From assembly GCF_002217755.1 (NCBI RefSeq), contig NZ_BCFL01000020.1, positions 124,001-188,000 on the forward strand: a stretch of 64,000 nucleotides of DNA, written 5' to 3'. Shown here piece by piece: positions 7,653-16,378 of the stretch. Under the pieces are notes generated by a model. That model saw only the letters and a list, made by a program, of their open reading frames with translations, did no database searches and was not told where the DNA came from. Positions within the stretch are counted from its first letter, which is position 1; each line of letters opens with the position of its first letter. A program made the position numbers and the translations under genes. Source of the stretch: Streptomyces hyaluromycini (GTDB lineage: Bacteria; Actinomycetota; Actinomycetes; Streptomycetales; Streptomycetaceae).

Positions 7653-9104
7653 ATGAGCACATCGGCGGAACCGCGGGTGAGCGGTCTGGAGGTCCGGTCC
7701 ATCGACTACGTGCCGCTGGACGAGCGGCACGGCAAGCTGTGGCATCTGGGCCCGCTGTGGTTCATGTCCAACGCGCAGATCGCCACCCTGGCCGTGGGGC
7801 TGATCAGCATCACGGAGGGCGGCAATCTGATCTGGTCGCTGCTGGCGATCGTCGCGGGCACCCTGATCGGCACGTTCTTCATGGCGTTCCACTCGGCGCA
7901 GGGGCCGCAGCTGGGACTGCCGCAGATGATCCAGTCCCGCCCGCAGTTCGGCTATGTCGGGGCGCTGCTGGTGTGGCTGTTCGCGTATGTGCAGTACGCG
8001 GGCTTCAACGTGTTCAACACCGTCCTGGGCGCTGAAGCCCTCGACACCACGATCCACGGCGGTGTGAAGCTCTGGGTGGTCGTGGTCACCGTCATCGCGC
8101 TGGTCGTGGCCCTGGTGGGGTACGACATCATCCACAAGGCCGAGCGGTTCCTGACCTACACGTTCCTGGTCATCTTCGGGATCTTCACCGTCGGCGTCCT
8201 GGTCACCCTGCACTACCCGGCGGGCTCCTTCGACCTCGGCGCGTTCAAGGTCACCCCGTTCCTGGCGCAGTTCGGCGTGGTCGCCGGCTACCAGATCAGC
8301 TGGGCCATCTACGTCTCGGACTACTCGCGCTACCTGCCGCCGGACGTCACCGTGCGCAAGACGTTCTACTGGACCTACTTCGGCTCGGCGCTCGGCGGCA
8401 TCTGGCTGATGGTGCTCGGGACGCTGCTGGCCGCCTGGGCGGGCGACAGCTTCGACACGATCCCGTCGATCAACGCCGCCGGCGACAAGGTCTTCGACGG
8501 CTTCGGCGCGATCGTCCTGCTGTTCTCCGCACTGGGCCTGATCTCCGTCACCGCACTGAACATGTACGGCGGTTCACTGACCCTGATCAGCGCCATCGAC
8601 TCGTTCAAACGGGTGCGGCCGACGCTGGGCGTGCGCCTGGTCACCCTTGTGGTGACCGCGGCGCTCTCCCTGATCGGCGCACTGGCGGCGACGACGAACT
8701 TCCTGACGAACTTCAACAACTTCCTGCTGCTGGTGCTGTATCTGTTCATCCCGTGGACGTCCGTGAACCTGATGGACTACTACGTGGTCCGCAAGGGTCA
8801 CTACGCGATCGCCGAGATCTTCAAGCCGAACGGCATCTACGGCCGCTGGGGCTGGCAGGGGATCATCTCGTACCTGGTCGGGTTCGCGGTCATGATCCCG
8901 TTCTTCTCGGTCGGCACGCTCTTCGTCGGCCCCGCCGCCAAGGCTCTGGACGGGGCGGACATCTCGCTGTTCATCGGCCTGCCGGTGTCGGCGCTGCTGT
9001 ACTGGCTGCTGACCCGCTCGATCGACGTCGAGGCGGAGACCCGCATCGCCGAGGCGGAGGCCGCGGCCCTGGAGCAGGCCGCGCACGAACACCGCGAGCC
9101 GTAG
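7653..9104 (+). CDS. NCS1 family nucleobase (purine/cytosine) permease
   Basis: 483 residues with about twelve transmembrane segments. Family features include the N-terminal I-D-Y-V-P-L-D-E-R-H-G-K before TM1, P-Q-M-I-Q-S-R-P-Q-F-G-Y in the first third, and SWAIYVSDYSRYLPPD mid-protein. NCS1 carriers take up cytosine, purines, hydantoins or allantoin with cations; the substrate cannot be assigned. The C-terminus is charged and cytoplasmic. ATG 7653 has GGGAGG 4 bases upstream. No purine-catabolic genes adjoin it. Confidence 0.85.
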   Translation: MSTSAEPRVSGLEVRSIDYVPLDERHGKLWHLGPLWFMSNAQIATLAVGLISITEGGNLIWSLLAIVAGTLIGTFFMAFHSAQGPQLGLPQMIQSRPQFGYVGALLVWLFAYVQYAGFNVFNTVLGAEALDTTIHGGVKLWVVVVTVIALVVALVGYDIIHKAERFLTYTFLVIFGIFTVGVLVTLHYPAGSFDLGAFKVTPFLAQFGVVAGYQISWAIYVSDYSRYLPPDVTVRKTFYWTYFGSALGGIWLMVLGTLLAAWAGDSFDTIPSINAAGDKVFDGFGAIVLLFSALGLISVTALNMYGGSLTLISAIDSFKRVRPTLGVRLVTLVVTAALSLIGALAATTNFLTNFNNFLLLVLYLFIPWTSVNLMDYYVVRKGHYAIAEIFKPNGIYGRWGWQGIISYLVGFAVMIPFFSVGTLFVGPAAKALDGADISLFIGLPVSALLYWLLTRSIDVEAETRIAEAEAAALEQAAHEHREP

Positions 9105-9138
9105 GACCTGACTGCGGTCCGAGAAGTCGACGTCGACG

Positions 9139-9648
9139 TCAGTAGGCGGAGTTGACGTTGTCGATGGAGCCGTAGCGGTGGGCGGCGTAGTTGGCGGCCG
9201 CGGTGATGTTGGCCACCGGGTCGGTGACGCTGCGGGCGGTGCCGGCCACGTGGTACGCGTTGAAGGTGGGGTCGATGACCTGGAGCAGACCCTTGGAGGG
9301 GGTGCCCTTCTGCGCGTTGACGTCCCAGTTGTTCTGGGCGCTCGGGTTGCCGCCGGACTCGCGCATGATGTTGCGCTTGAGGCCCTCGTAGCTGCCGGGG
9401 ATGCCCTTGGACTTCATGATCTGCAGCGACTGCTTGATCCAGCCGTCGAGGTTGTTCGCGGAGCCGGTACGGCTGCTGTCGCCGGAGGAGGCCGTGACCG
9501 CGGTGGAGGTGTGCACCTGCGTCAGTTCGGCGGCCTGTGCGTTCGCCGGCATCAGGGTGAGGGCGGCGGCCGCGGCACCGGTGGTGGCGAGGCCGGTGAG
9601 GCCGAGGGTGCGCAGGCGGGCAATGCGGGTGCGAGTGGTCATGGTCAT
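9139..9648 (-). CDS. secreted transglycosylase-like (SLT) protein
   Basis: 169 residues. The signal peptide has a basic start and hydrophobic core and ends near A-N-A-Q-A-A (about residue 39). The mature part has the actinobacterial SLT fold: W-I-K-Q-S-L-Q-I-M, then G-L-K-R-N-I-M-R-E-S-G-G-N-P with the likely catalytic Glu in R-E-S-G, followed by K-G-L-L-Q-V-I-D-P-T-F and the terminal Y-A-A-H-R-Y-G-S. Such proteins cleave peptidoglycan glycan strands in growth or spore germination. ATG 9648 is used over ATG 9642 because GGAG lies about 12 bases upstream of it. It is convergent with the permease. Confidence 0.85.
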   Translation of the reverse strand: MTMTTRTRIARLRTLGLTGLATTGAAAAALTLMPANAQAAELTQVHTSTAVTASSGDSSRTGSANNLDGWIKQSLQIMKSKGIPGSYEGLKRNIMRESGGNPSAQNNWDVNAQKGTPSKGLLQVIDPTFNAYHVAGTARSVTDPVANITAAANYAAHRYGSIDNVNSAY

Positions 9649-10041
9649 GCGAATGCAACTCTCCGGTCTGGGACGGCGTCGGCGCCGGCCGCGGTGGGCG
9701 GCGGCGTTGGGCGGAGCCCGTACTACCGGCGGGAGTGGGTGGGCCCGGCGGGGATCCGCTCGGCCCGTCGCCCGTCTCCCGGCGACGAGAGCAATGGTTA
9801 GCGGCCGCCGGAGCGGGGCGCAATGATGTGACGTACTACCCGACTTCGGATTGAATGCCCGAAATGGTGGCGAATAGGTGCCTTATATCCAGTTCAGGGC
9901 GTTCCGTTCCTACGATGCCGGATAGGATGTGATGTGGCTCCTATGGGGGGTGTCACGCGTTCAGGGCCCTTCGCGGGGCCCTGGGGATGGGGTGGGCTCG
10001 CTCCACAGCTCTCGTACAGGCCGCCGCGAGAGCATCCGCCC
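9649..10041. other. 393-bp divergent intergenic region
   Basis: This separates the SLT gene (leftward) from the response-regulator gene (rightward). It must hold promoters for both. Bases 9840-9940 are AT-richer than average. The right part carries the 8-bp hairpin listed separately. A c-di-AMP riboswitch, sometimes present before such wall-hydrolase genes, could not be recognised. Confidence 0.4.
9962..9983 (+). promoter_or_regulatory. leader hairpin before the response-regulator gene
   Basis: CAGGGCCC, loop TTCGCG, GGGCCCTG: a perfect 8-bp stem 58 bases upstream of the ATG at 10042. It is too far from the SLT gene to be its terminator, so it lies in the promoter or leader of the two-component operon. 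Confidence 0.45.
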
Positions 10042-10767
10042 ATGTCTGACACCTCCACACCGGCGCCGGGCGCGATCCGGGTGCTGATCGTCGACGACGA
10101 GCCCGAGCTGACCGAGCTGCTCTCGGTCGCCGTCAGCGCGGCGGGCTGGCAGCCGTTCGTGGCGCGGAACGGATACGGCGCGCTGCGGGCCGCCCGCACC
10201 TGCGGACCGCACGCCGTCGTGCTGGACGGCATGCTGCCCGACCTGGACGGGATCCAGGTGCTGCGCCGGCTGCGCCACGAGAACGCCAGGGTGCCGGTGC
10301 TGATGCTGACCGCCCGGGACGCGGTGGAGCACCGCCTCGACGGGCTCTCCACCGGCGCCGACGACTATGTGACCAAGCCCTTCTCCCTGGAGGAGGTGAT
10401 GCTCCGGCTGCGCGGGCTGCTGCGCCGCGCCGGGGCCGGCGAGGGCGCCGCGGAGGAGGGGGTGCGGGTCCTCGGCGACCTGGTGCTGGGCGAGCGGACC
10501 CGGGAGGTGCACCGGGGCGGCACGCCGGTCTCGCTCACCGCCAAGGAGTTCGACCTGCTGCGGTTCCTGATGGACCACCCCCGCCAGGTGCTCAGCAAGA
10601 CGCAGATCCTCGACCACGTGTGGAACAGCTCGTTCGACGGCGGCGGCAACCTGGTGGAGGTGTACGTCTACGGTCTGCGCGCGAAGATCGACAAGGACCG
10701 CCGGCCGATGATCCACACCGTGCGCGGCGCCGGGTACGTCATCAGACCGGCGGACGACGAGGCATGA
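10042..10767 (+). CDS. OmpR-family response regulator
   Basis: 241 residues. The receiver domain (~14-125) has the acidic pair VLIVDDEPEL, the phospho-acceptor Asp in V-L-D-G-M-L-P-D-L-D-G, the Thr in L-M-L-T-A-R-D and the Lys in Y-V-T-K-P-F. The winged-helix DNA-binding domain (~145-238) has L-T-A-K-E-F-D-L-L-R-F-L and ends HTVRGAGYVIRP. It partners the downstream kinase, whose start overlaps its stop by 4 bases (ATGA). ATG 10042 is preferred over an upstream GTG because only it leads straight into the receiver. The signal is unknown. Confidence 0.95.
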   Translation: MSDTSTPAPGAIRVLIVDDEPELTELLSVAVSAAGWQPFVARNGYGALRAARTCGPHAVVLDGMLPDLDGIQVLRRLRHENARVPVLMLTARDAVEHRLDGLSTGADDYVTKPFSLEEVMLRLRGLLRRAGAGEGAAEEGVRVLGDLVLGERTREVHRGGTPVSLTAKEFDLLRFLMDHPRQVLSKTQILDHVWNSSFDGGGNLVEVYVYGLRAKIDKDRRPMIHTVRGAGYVIRPADDEA

Positions 10768-12263
10768 CGGTCATCGGGCGGGCCCTCGCCCGTCTCCGCG
10801 GGCGCTCGCTGCGGGCCCGGATGGTCCTCGTCCACTCCCTCACCCTGGCCGCCGTCTGCACGGCGATGGCCGTGGCGACCGTGCTCGTCCAGCGCTACTA
10901 CCTGATCCGGGACCTGGACCAGCGGGTCACCGACGCCGCCGAGCACAGCCAGGGCGGCCGGGAGCACGCGCCGCCCGGGGCGAGCCTCGGCTTCCTCAAG
11001 GAGCGCGGCCAGCACACCGGCACCCTCGCCGCCCTCCTGGACGGCGCCGAGATCACCACGGCCGAGGTGGTGACGGACGGCGGCCCGCGTGCCCTGACCG
11101 CGGCCCAGTGCGCCGCCCTCGACGGCATCCCGGCCGACGGGAGGCTGCGCACCCGGACCATCCCGGGCCTGGGCGCCTACCGGCTGACGGCCGTCAGCGA
11201 AGGGGGCACCGCCATGCTGGCCGGGCTGCCCGTGGGCGGCGTGCGTCAGATGATCGATTCCCTGGTCGTGATCGAGGCCTGCATCGCCGGGGTCGGGCTG
11301 GTGCTGGCGGGTTCGGTGTCGGCGGTGGCGGTCCGGCGTCAGCTGCGGCCGCTGCAGCGGGTCGCCGCCACCGCCGTCGAGGTCTCGCACGCACCGCTGG
11401 ACCGGGGCGAGGTCAGCGGGCTCACCCGGGTACCGGCGCCGGACACCGACCCGGGCACCGAGGTGGGCCAGGTCGGGGTGGCGCTGAACCGGTTGATCGA
11501 CCACGTGGAGTGGTCCCTGTCCGAACGCCAGCGTGCCGAGGAACACATGCGGCGCTTCCTCGCCGACGCCAGCCACGAGCTGCGCACCCCGCTCGCCTCG
11601 ATCGCCGGGTACGCCGAGCTGATGCTGATGGGCGTGGACACCCGGAAGATCGAACCGGAGCTGGCCTGGCGCCGGGTCTCCGACCAGTCGGCGCGGATGA
11701 CGGGCCTGGTCGAGGACCTGCTGCTGCTCGCCCGGCTGGAGGAGGGCAGACCGCTGGAGGCCGCCGAGGTGAACCTGGCGACCCTGGTCGGGGACGCGGT
11801 GTGGGACGCCCGGGCGGCGGGGTCGGACCACCACTGGCAGCTGGTGCTGTGCCTCGACACGCCCGCCACCGTGACCGGCGACCCGTCCCGCCTGCACCAG
11901 GTGGTGGCCAACCTGCTGGCCAACGCCCGGGTGCACACCCCCGCCGGGACGCGGATCACCGTCACGGTGGCGGCCGCCGGCGGGCACTGCGTGATCCGTG
12001 TGCACGACGACGGTCCGGGCATCCCGGCCGACCTCCTGCCGGCGGTCTTCGACCGCTTCACCCGGGGTGACGCCTCCCGCTCCCGCGCCCCCGGGACCGC
12101 GGGCGGGGCGGGTCTCGGGCTGGCCATCACGGCCGCGATCGCCCAGGCGCACGGCGGCCGGGTCGAGGTGGACAGCGCGCCCGGCGACACCCGGTTCACC
12201 GTCACCCTGCCGCTCGCCGGCACCGCCGCCCCGATGCAGGCGGCCACCACGGCAAGGAACTGA
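10764..12263 (+). CDS. sensor histidine kinase, partner of the OmpR-type regulator
   Basis: 499 residues. TM1 ~19-42, an extracytoplasmic loop of about 120 residues, TM2 ~170-195, HAMP, then the H-box FLADASHELRTPLASIAGYA with the phosphorylated His, N-box H-Q-V-V-A-N-L-L-A-N-A-R, G1 D-D-G-P-G-I, and G2 G-G-A-G-L-G-L-A-I. It belongs to the TrcS/CseC-like group of actinobacterial kinases. The ATG overlaps the regulator stop by 4 bases, implying translational coupling. The gene is convergent with the aryl-CoA monooxygenase gene, with 20 bases between the stops. Confidence 0.93.
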   Translation: MTVIGRALARLRGRSLRARMVLVHSLTLAAVCTAMAVATVLVQRYYLIRDLDQRVTDAAEHSQGGREHAPPGASLGFLKERGQHTGTLAALLDGAEITTAEVVTDGGPRALTAAQCAALDGIPADGRLRTRTIPGLGAYRLTAVSEGGTAMLAGLPVGGVRQMIDSLVVIEACIAGVGLVLAGSVSAVAVRRQLRPLQRVAATAVEVSHAPLDRGEVSGLTRVPAPDTDPGTEVGQVGVALNRLIDHVEWSLSERQRAEEHMRRFLADASHELRTPLASIAGYAELMLMGVDTRKIEPELAWRRVSDQSARMTGLVEDLLLLARLEEGRPLEAAEVNLATLVGDAVWDARAAGSDHHWQLVLCLDTPATVTGDPSRLHQVVANLLANARVHTPAGTRITVTVAAAGGHCVIRVHDDGPGIPADLLPAVFDRFTRGDASRSRAPGTAGGAGLGLAITAAIAQAHGGRVEVDSAPGDTRFTVTLPLAGTAAPMQAATTARN

Positions 12264-12283
12264 TCCGCCGGCGCTGCCCGATG

Positions 12284-14668
12284 TCACCGCACCGCCGGCA
12301 GCCCCTCCCCCGCGGGCTTCCACCGCAGATGGACGCTCTCCCCCGGCTGTCCGGCCCGCAGCAGCGACAGGCGGGGGCGGACGGCGTCGGTGCGTGCGGT
12401 GGGGGGTTTGCGGCGGCCGGCCCGGAACTGGGCGGGCCACTCGGCGGCCGCTCCCCGGTACTCCTGCTCGGCGGCCGCGTGCAGGGTCCAGTGCGGGTCG
12501 TACAGGTGGGTACGGCCCAGGGCGCACAGGTCGGCGCGGCCGGCGAGGAGGATGGAGTTGACGTCGTCGTAGGAGGCGATGGCGCCGACGGCGATGACGG
12601 CCGCCCCGGTGGCGGCGGCGACCTCGTGCCGGATCCGGTCGGCGAACGGGGTCTGGTAGGAGCGGCCGTAGGCGGGCCGCTCGTCCTTGGTGACCTGGCC
12701 GGTGGAGACGTCGACGCCGGCCGCGCCGTGGGCGACGAAGGCGCGGGCGATCTCGACCGCGTCGTGCTCGGTGTTGCCGTCCGGCATCCAGTCGGTGGCG
12801 GAGATCCGCACGATCACGGGGCGTCCGGCGGGCCAGACCGCGCGGACGGCATCGAAGACCTCCAGGGGGTAGCGCAGCCGGTTCTCCAGCGTTCCGCCGT
12901 ACGCGTCGGTGCGGTGGTTGGCGATCGGCGACAGGAACGAGGAGAGCAGGTAGCCGTGGGCGCAGTGGAGTTCGAGGAGGTCGAAGCCGGCGTCCGCGCC
13001 GCGCCGGGCCGCCGCCGTGAACTCGTCCCTGATCCGGTCCAGGTCGGCCCGGGTGAGCTCGCGGGGTACGGGTGAGCCGGGGCCGTAGGGCAGTGGGGAG
13101 GGGCCGACGGTCTCCCAGTTGCCGTCCGGGAGCGGTTCGTCCATGCCCTCCCACATCAGGCGGGTCGAGCCCTTGCGGCCGGAGTGGCCGAGCTGGAGGC
13201 CGATGCGGGCGGTGCTGTTGGCGTGCACGAAGTCCACGACGCGGGTCCAGGAGTCGCGTTGGGCGTCGTTCCACAGGCCGGTGCAACCGGGGGTGATCCT
13301 GCCCTCGGGCGAGACGCAGACCATCTCCGTCATCACCAGGCCCGCCCCGCCCATGGCCCGCGAGCCGAGGTGGACGAGGTGGAAGTCCCCGGGGACCCCG
13401 TCGACGGCGGAGTACATGTCCATCGGGGAGACGATCACCCGGTTCTTCAGCTCCAGTCCGCCGATCCGGAACGGCTGGAACATCGCGGGGGCCCGGCCGC
13501 TCAGACCCTGCGCCGCGGCGAAGGCGGTGTCGACGCGGTCGGCGAACTCGGCGTCGCGGGTGCGCAGGTTGTCGTAGGTGATGCGGCGGGAGCGGGTGAG
13601 GAGGTTGAAGCAGAACTGGGTGGGTTCCTGGCGCGCGTACATGCCGATGTTCTCGAACCACTCCAGTGAGGCCTGCGCGGCCCGCTGCGTGGACTCCACC
13701 ACCGGCCGCCGCTCGCTCTCGTACGCGCTCAACGCGCTCTCCGCCTCCGGGTGTTCGTGCAGGCAGGCGGCGAGGGCTAGGGCGTCCTCCATGGCCAGTT
13801 TGGTGCCGGAGCCGATGGAGAAGTGGGCGGTGTGGGCGGCGTCGCCGATCAGGACCAGGTTCTCGTGGTGCCACCGCCGGTTGCGCACGGTGGTGAAGTT
13901 CAGCCACTTGGAGTTGTTCGCGAACACCTGGTGCCCGTCGAGTTCCGCGGCGAACAGCTCGCGGATCCGGGACACGGCGTGCTCGTCGGAGACGCCCGGC
14001 GCGAACGCGGCGTCCTCGGTGGCGTCGAAGCCCGCCCGGCGCCAGACGTCCTCGTGCATCTCCACGATGAACGTCGAGCCGGCGTCGGAGTAGGGGTAGC
14101 CGTGGACCTGCATGACCCCCCACTCCGTCTCCTTGACGAAGAACTGGAAGGCCTCGAAGACCCGGTCCGTGCCCAGCCACATGTACTTGCTGTGCCGCCG
14201 GTCCAGCGAGGGGCCGAAGACGTCCGAACAGGCGGTGCGCACACCGGAGTTGACGCCGTCCGCGCCGACGACGAGGTCGTACGCGGCGCGCAGCTCGGCC
14301 ACCTCGGGTGCGAGGGTGCGAAAGCGCAGGGTGACGCCCAGTTCGCGGCAGCGCTCCTGGAGGAGGCGCAGGAGTTCCTTGCGGCTCATCGCGGCGAAGC
14401 CCTGGCCGCCGACGGTGTGGCTCTCGCCCCGGTAGTGGATGTCGATGTCCGTCCAGCGGGCGAAGCGGCGGGCCATGGCCTCGGCGAAGACGGTGTCGGC
14501 GTTCTCGATGCCACCGAGCGTCTCGTCGGAGAAGACCACGCCGAAGCCGAACGTGTCGTCGGGGGCGTTGCGTTCCCACACGGTGATCTCGTGGGCGGGG
14601 TCCAGCTGCTTCATCAATGCCGCGAGGTAGAGCCCGCCCGGGCCACCGCCGATGATCGCGATTTTCAC
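12284..14668 (-). CDS. aryl-CoA monooxygenase / old-yellow-enzyme fusion (salicylyl-CoA 5-hydroxylase or 2-aminobenzoyl-CoA monooxygenase/reductase type)
   Basis: 794 residues. Residues 1-390 are a class A flavin monooxygenase with GGGPGG (7-12) and the second FAD motif L-I-G-D-A-A-H-T-A. From about residue 400 follows an NADH:flavin oxidoreductase barrel (FQPFRIGGLELKNRVIVSPM, then GHSGRKGS and H-C-A-H-G-Y-L-L). This fusion is the hallmark of 2-aminobenzoyl-CoA monooxygenase/reductase, which hydroxylates and then reduces the CoA-activated ring, and is annotated also as bifunctional salicylyl-CoA 5-hydroxylase. GTG 14668 is chosen for GAGAGGAA about 7 bases upstream. It is last in an operon with the ligase (11-base gap), thioesterase and cupin genes. 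Which aryl-CoA is used is inferred, not proven. Confidence 0.85.
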   Translation of the reverse strand: MKIAIIGGGPGGLYLAALMKQLDPAHEITVWERNAPDDTFGFGVVFSDETLGGIENADTVFAEAMARRFARWTDIDIHYRGESHTVGGQGFAAMSRKELLRLLQERCRELGVTLRFRTLAPEVAELRAAYDLVVGADGVNSGVRTACSDVFGPSLDRRHSKYMWLGTDRVFEAFQFFVKETEWGVMQVHGYPYSDAGSTFIVEMHEDVWRRAGFDATEDAAFAPGVSDEHAVSRIRELFAAELDGHQVFANNSKWLNFTTVRNRRWHHENLVLIGDAAHTAHFSIGSGTKLAMEDALALAACLHEHPEAESALSAYESERRPVVESTQRAAQASLEWFENIGMYARQEPTQFCFNLLTRSRRITYDNLRTRDAEFADRVDTAFAAAQGLSGRAPAMFQPFRIGGLELKNRVIVSPMDMYSAVDGVPGDFHLVHLGSRAMGGAGLVMTEMVCVSPEGRITPGCTGLWNDAQRDSWTRVVDFVHANSTARIGLQLGHSGRKGSTRLMWEGMDEPLPDGNWETVGPSPLPYGPGSPVPRELTRADLDRIRDEFTAAARRGADAGFDLLELHCAHGYLLSSFLSPIANHRTDAYGGTLENRLRYPLEVFDAVRAVWPAGRPVIVRISATDWMPDGNTEHDAVEIARAFVAHGAAGVDVSTGQVTKDERPAYGRSYQTPFADRIRHEVAAATGAAVIAVGAIASYDDVNSILLAGRADLCALGRTHLYDPHWTLHAAAEQEYRGAAAEWPAQFRAGRRKPPTARTDAVRPRLSLLRAGQPGESVHLRWKPAGEGLPAVR

Positions 14669-14679
14669 CGGAGTTCCTC

Positions 14680-16332
14680 TCACTGCTCGGCGACCGGCTC
14701 GGCGGCCTGCTCTTGTTCGATGATCCTGCGGAGGGCGAACCGCTGGAGCTTGCCGCTCGTGTTGCGCGGCAGGGTGTCCCGGAAGCGCACGTCCCGCGGG
14801 TACTTGTAGGGCGCCAGGATCTGCTTGACGTGGTCCTGGATCTCCTTGGCCTTCGCCGCGTCCCCGGTGACGCCCTCGCGCAGTACCACGAAGGCGCACA
14901 CGACCGAGCCGCGCTCCGCATCGGGCCGGGCCACGACCGCCGATTCGACGACGTCCGGGTGGGTGTCGACGGCGGCCTCCACCTCGGGGCCGCCGATGTT
15001 GTACCCGGAGGAGACGATCATGTTGTCGCTGCGCGCGTGGTAGTGGAAGTAGCCGTCCTCGTCGCGGTGGAAGATGTCTCCGGTGACGTTCCAGCCGTTG
15101 ACGACGTAGTCCAGCTGCCGCTTGTCGTCGAGATAGCGGCAGCCCACCGGGCCGATGACGCCGAGCCGGCCCGGCTCTCCCGGGCCGAGTTCCTCGCCGT
15201 CGAGGCCGAGGATCGTGGCCCGGTAGCCGGGCACCGGCCGGCCCGTCGCGCCGGGCCTGATGTCGTCGCCGGCGGCCGAGATGAAGATGTGCAGCAGCTC
15301 GGTCGCGCCGATGCCGTCGATCACCCTCAGCCCGATGCGGTCGCGCAGCTCCTCCCAGGTGCTGAGCGGTATGTGTTCGCCGGCCGACACCCCTGTCCGC
15401 AGACTGCCCAGTTGGCGCTCCTTGCCGTCGCGCACGATGGCCTTGTAGGCGGTGGGTGCGGTGGCGAGGACGGTGACGCCGTGCTTCTCCACGAGGTCGG
15501 CGAGCTGGAGCGGTGTCGCCGTCTCCGTGAGCAGGGCGCAGGCGCCGGCCCGCAGCGGGAAGACGACGAGCATGCCGAGGCCGAAGGTGAAGGCGAACGG
15601 TGCGGTGCAGGCGACCAGGTCGTCCGGCCGCAGCCGCAGGACGTGCCGTCCGAAGGTGTTGTCGATGGACAGGATGTCCCGGTGGAAGTGCATGGTGATC
15701 TTCGGAACACCGGTGCTGCCCGAGGTCGGGCCGAGGAGTGCCACGTCGTCGGCGGCGGTGTCGACGTTCGTGAACTCGCCGGACTTCGCGGCGCACCGGG
15801 CCACCAGGTCGCCGTCGTCGGTCCCGCCGTACTCGACCGCCCGCAGGCCGGGCAGCGCGGTGCGGAGTTCGTCGGTGAAGCGGTGGTCCACGAGGGCGAG
15901 CGCGGGCCCGGTGCGCTCGGCGATCGGGACGATCTCCCGGGCGCGCAGCGCGGCCATCGTGGTGACCACCACCCCGCCGGCCTTCAGGACACCCAGCCAG
16001 CAGGCCACCGTCCAGGGGGTGTTGGGCGCGCGCAGCAGCACACGCTGCCCCGGCACCAGGTCAAGGTCCGCGGTGAGCACCTGGGCGACCTGGTTGGCGC
16101 GGGTGCGCAGTTCGCCGTACGTCCACACTTCCCCGGCCGGGGTGCGCAGGGCGGGGCGGTCGGGGCCGTGGCGTTCGACGGCCGCGTCGATGAGTTCGCC
16201 GGCCGCGTTGAGGCGGTCCGGGTAGGTCAGTTCGGGGGTGGTGAACTCGATGGTGGGCCACAGTCCGGCGGGCGGGAGGTGGTCCCGGGCGAAGGTGTCC
16301 AGGTGCGAGGTGGGTGAGAGCGGAAGAGCCAA
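14680..16332 (-). CDS. aryl-CoA ligase, 2-aminobenzoate/benzoate-CoA ligase-like
   Basis: 550 residues, an ANL-family adenylating enzyme. The P-loop is T-S-G-S-T-G-V-P-K, followed by T-M-H-F-H-R-D, a string characteristic of the 2-aminobenzoate-CoA ligase branch. Later motifs are W-N-V-T-G-D, the hinge A-R-S-D-N-M-I-V-S-S-G-Y-N-I and the catalytic Lys in N-T-S-G-K-L-Q-R. It should activate an aromatic acid with ATP and CoA for the monooxygenase/reductase encoded immediately downstream. The TTG start at 16332 has GGAAGGA about 9 bases upstream. The specificity (anthranilate, salicylate or other) is inferred from the operon. Confidence 0.85.
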   Translation of the reverse strand: MALPLSPTSHLDTFARDHLPPAGLWPTIEFTTPELTYPDRLNAAGELIDAAVERHGPDRPALRTPAGEVWTYGELRTRANQVAQVLTADLDLVPGQRVLLRAPNTPWTVACWLGVLKAGGVVVTTMAALRAREIVPIAERTGPALALVDHRFTDELRTALPGLRAVEYGGTDDGDLVARCAAKSGEFTNVDTAADDVALLGPTSGSTGVPKITMHFHRDILSIDNTFGRHVLRLRPDDLVACTAPFAFTFGLGMLVVFPLRAGACALLTETATPLQLADLVEKHGVTVLATAPTAYKAIVRDGKERQLGSLRTGVSAGEHIPLSTWEELRDRIGLRVIDGIGATELLHIFISAAGDDIRPGATGRPVPGYRATILGLDGEELGPGEPGRLGVIGPVGCRYLDDKRQLDYVVNGWNVTGDIFHRDEDGYFHYHARSDNMIVSSGYNIGGPEVEAAVDTHPDVVESAVVARPDAERGSVVCAFVVLREGVTGDAAKAKEIQDHVKQILAPYKYPRDVRFRDTLPRNTSGKLQRFALRRIIEQEQAAEPVAEQ

Positions 16333-16351
16333 CGCGGGGTTCCTTCCGGGA

Positions 16352-16375
16352 GCCCGCCGGTGGTGTGCGGCGGGC
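16352..16375 (-). promoter_or_regulatory. hairpin in the 46-bp gap inside the aryl-CoA operon
   Basis: GCCCGCC, a 10-base loop, then GGCGGGC: a perfect 7-bp stem between the thioesterase stop and the ligase start. It might attenuate expression of the two large downstream genes or protect mRNA ends. Confidence 0.4.
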
Positions 16376-16378
16376 GGC

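Noticed and set aside
9649..10041. Possible c-di-AMP riboswitch upstream of the secreted transglycosylase gene
   Set aside because: Such riboswitches occur before wall-hydrolase genes in Streptomyces, but the conserved blocks of that RNA could not be found in the leader by eye. A covariance-model search would decide.
10668..14921. A 1417-codon open frame on the minus strand across the kinase and monooxygenase genes
   Set aside because: It is antisense or off-frame to strongly supported genes, has an Arg/Pro/Gly-rich composition and no domain; long shadow frames are usual at this GC content.
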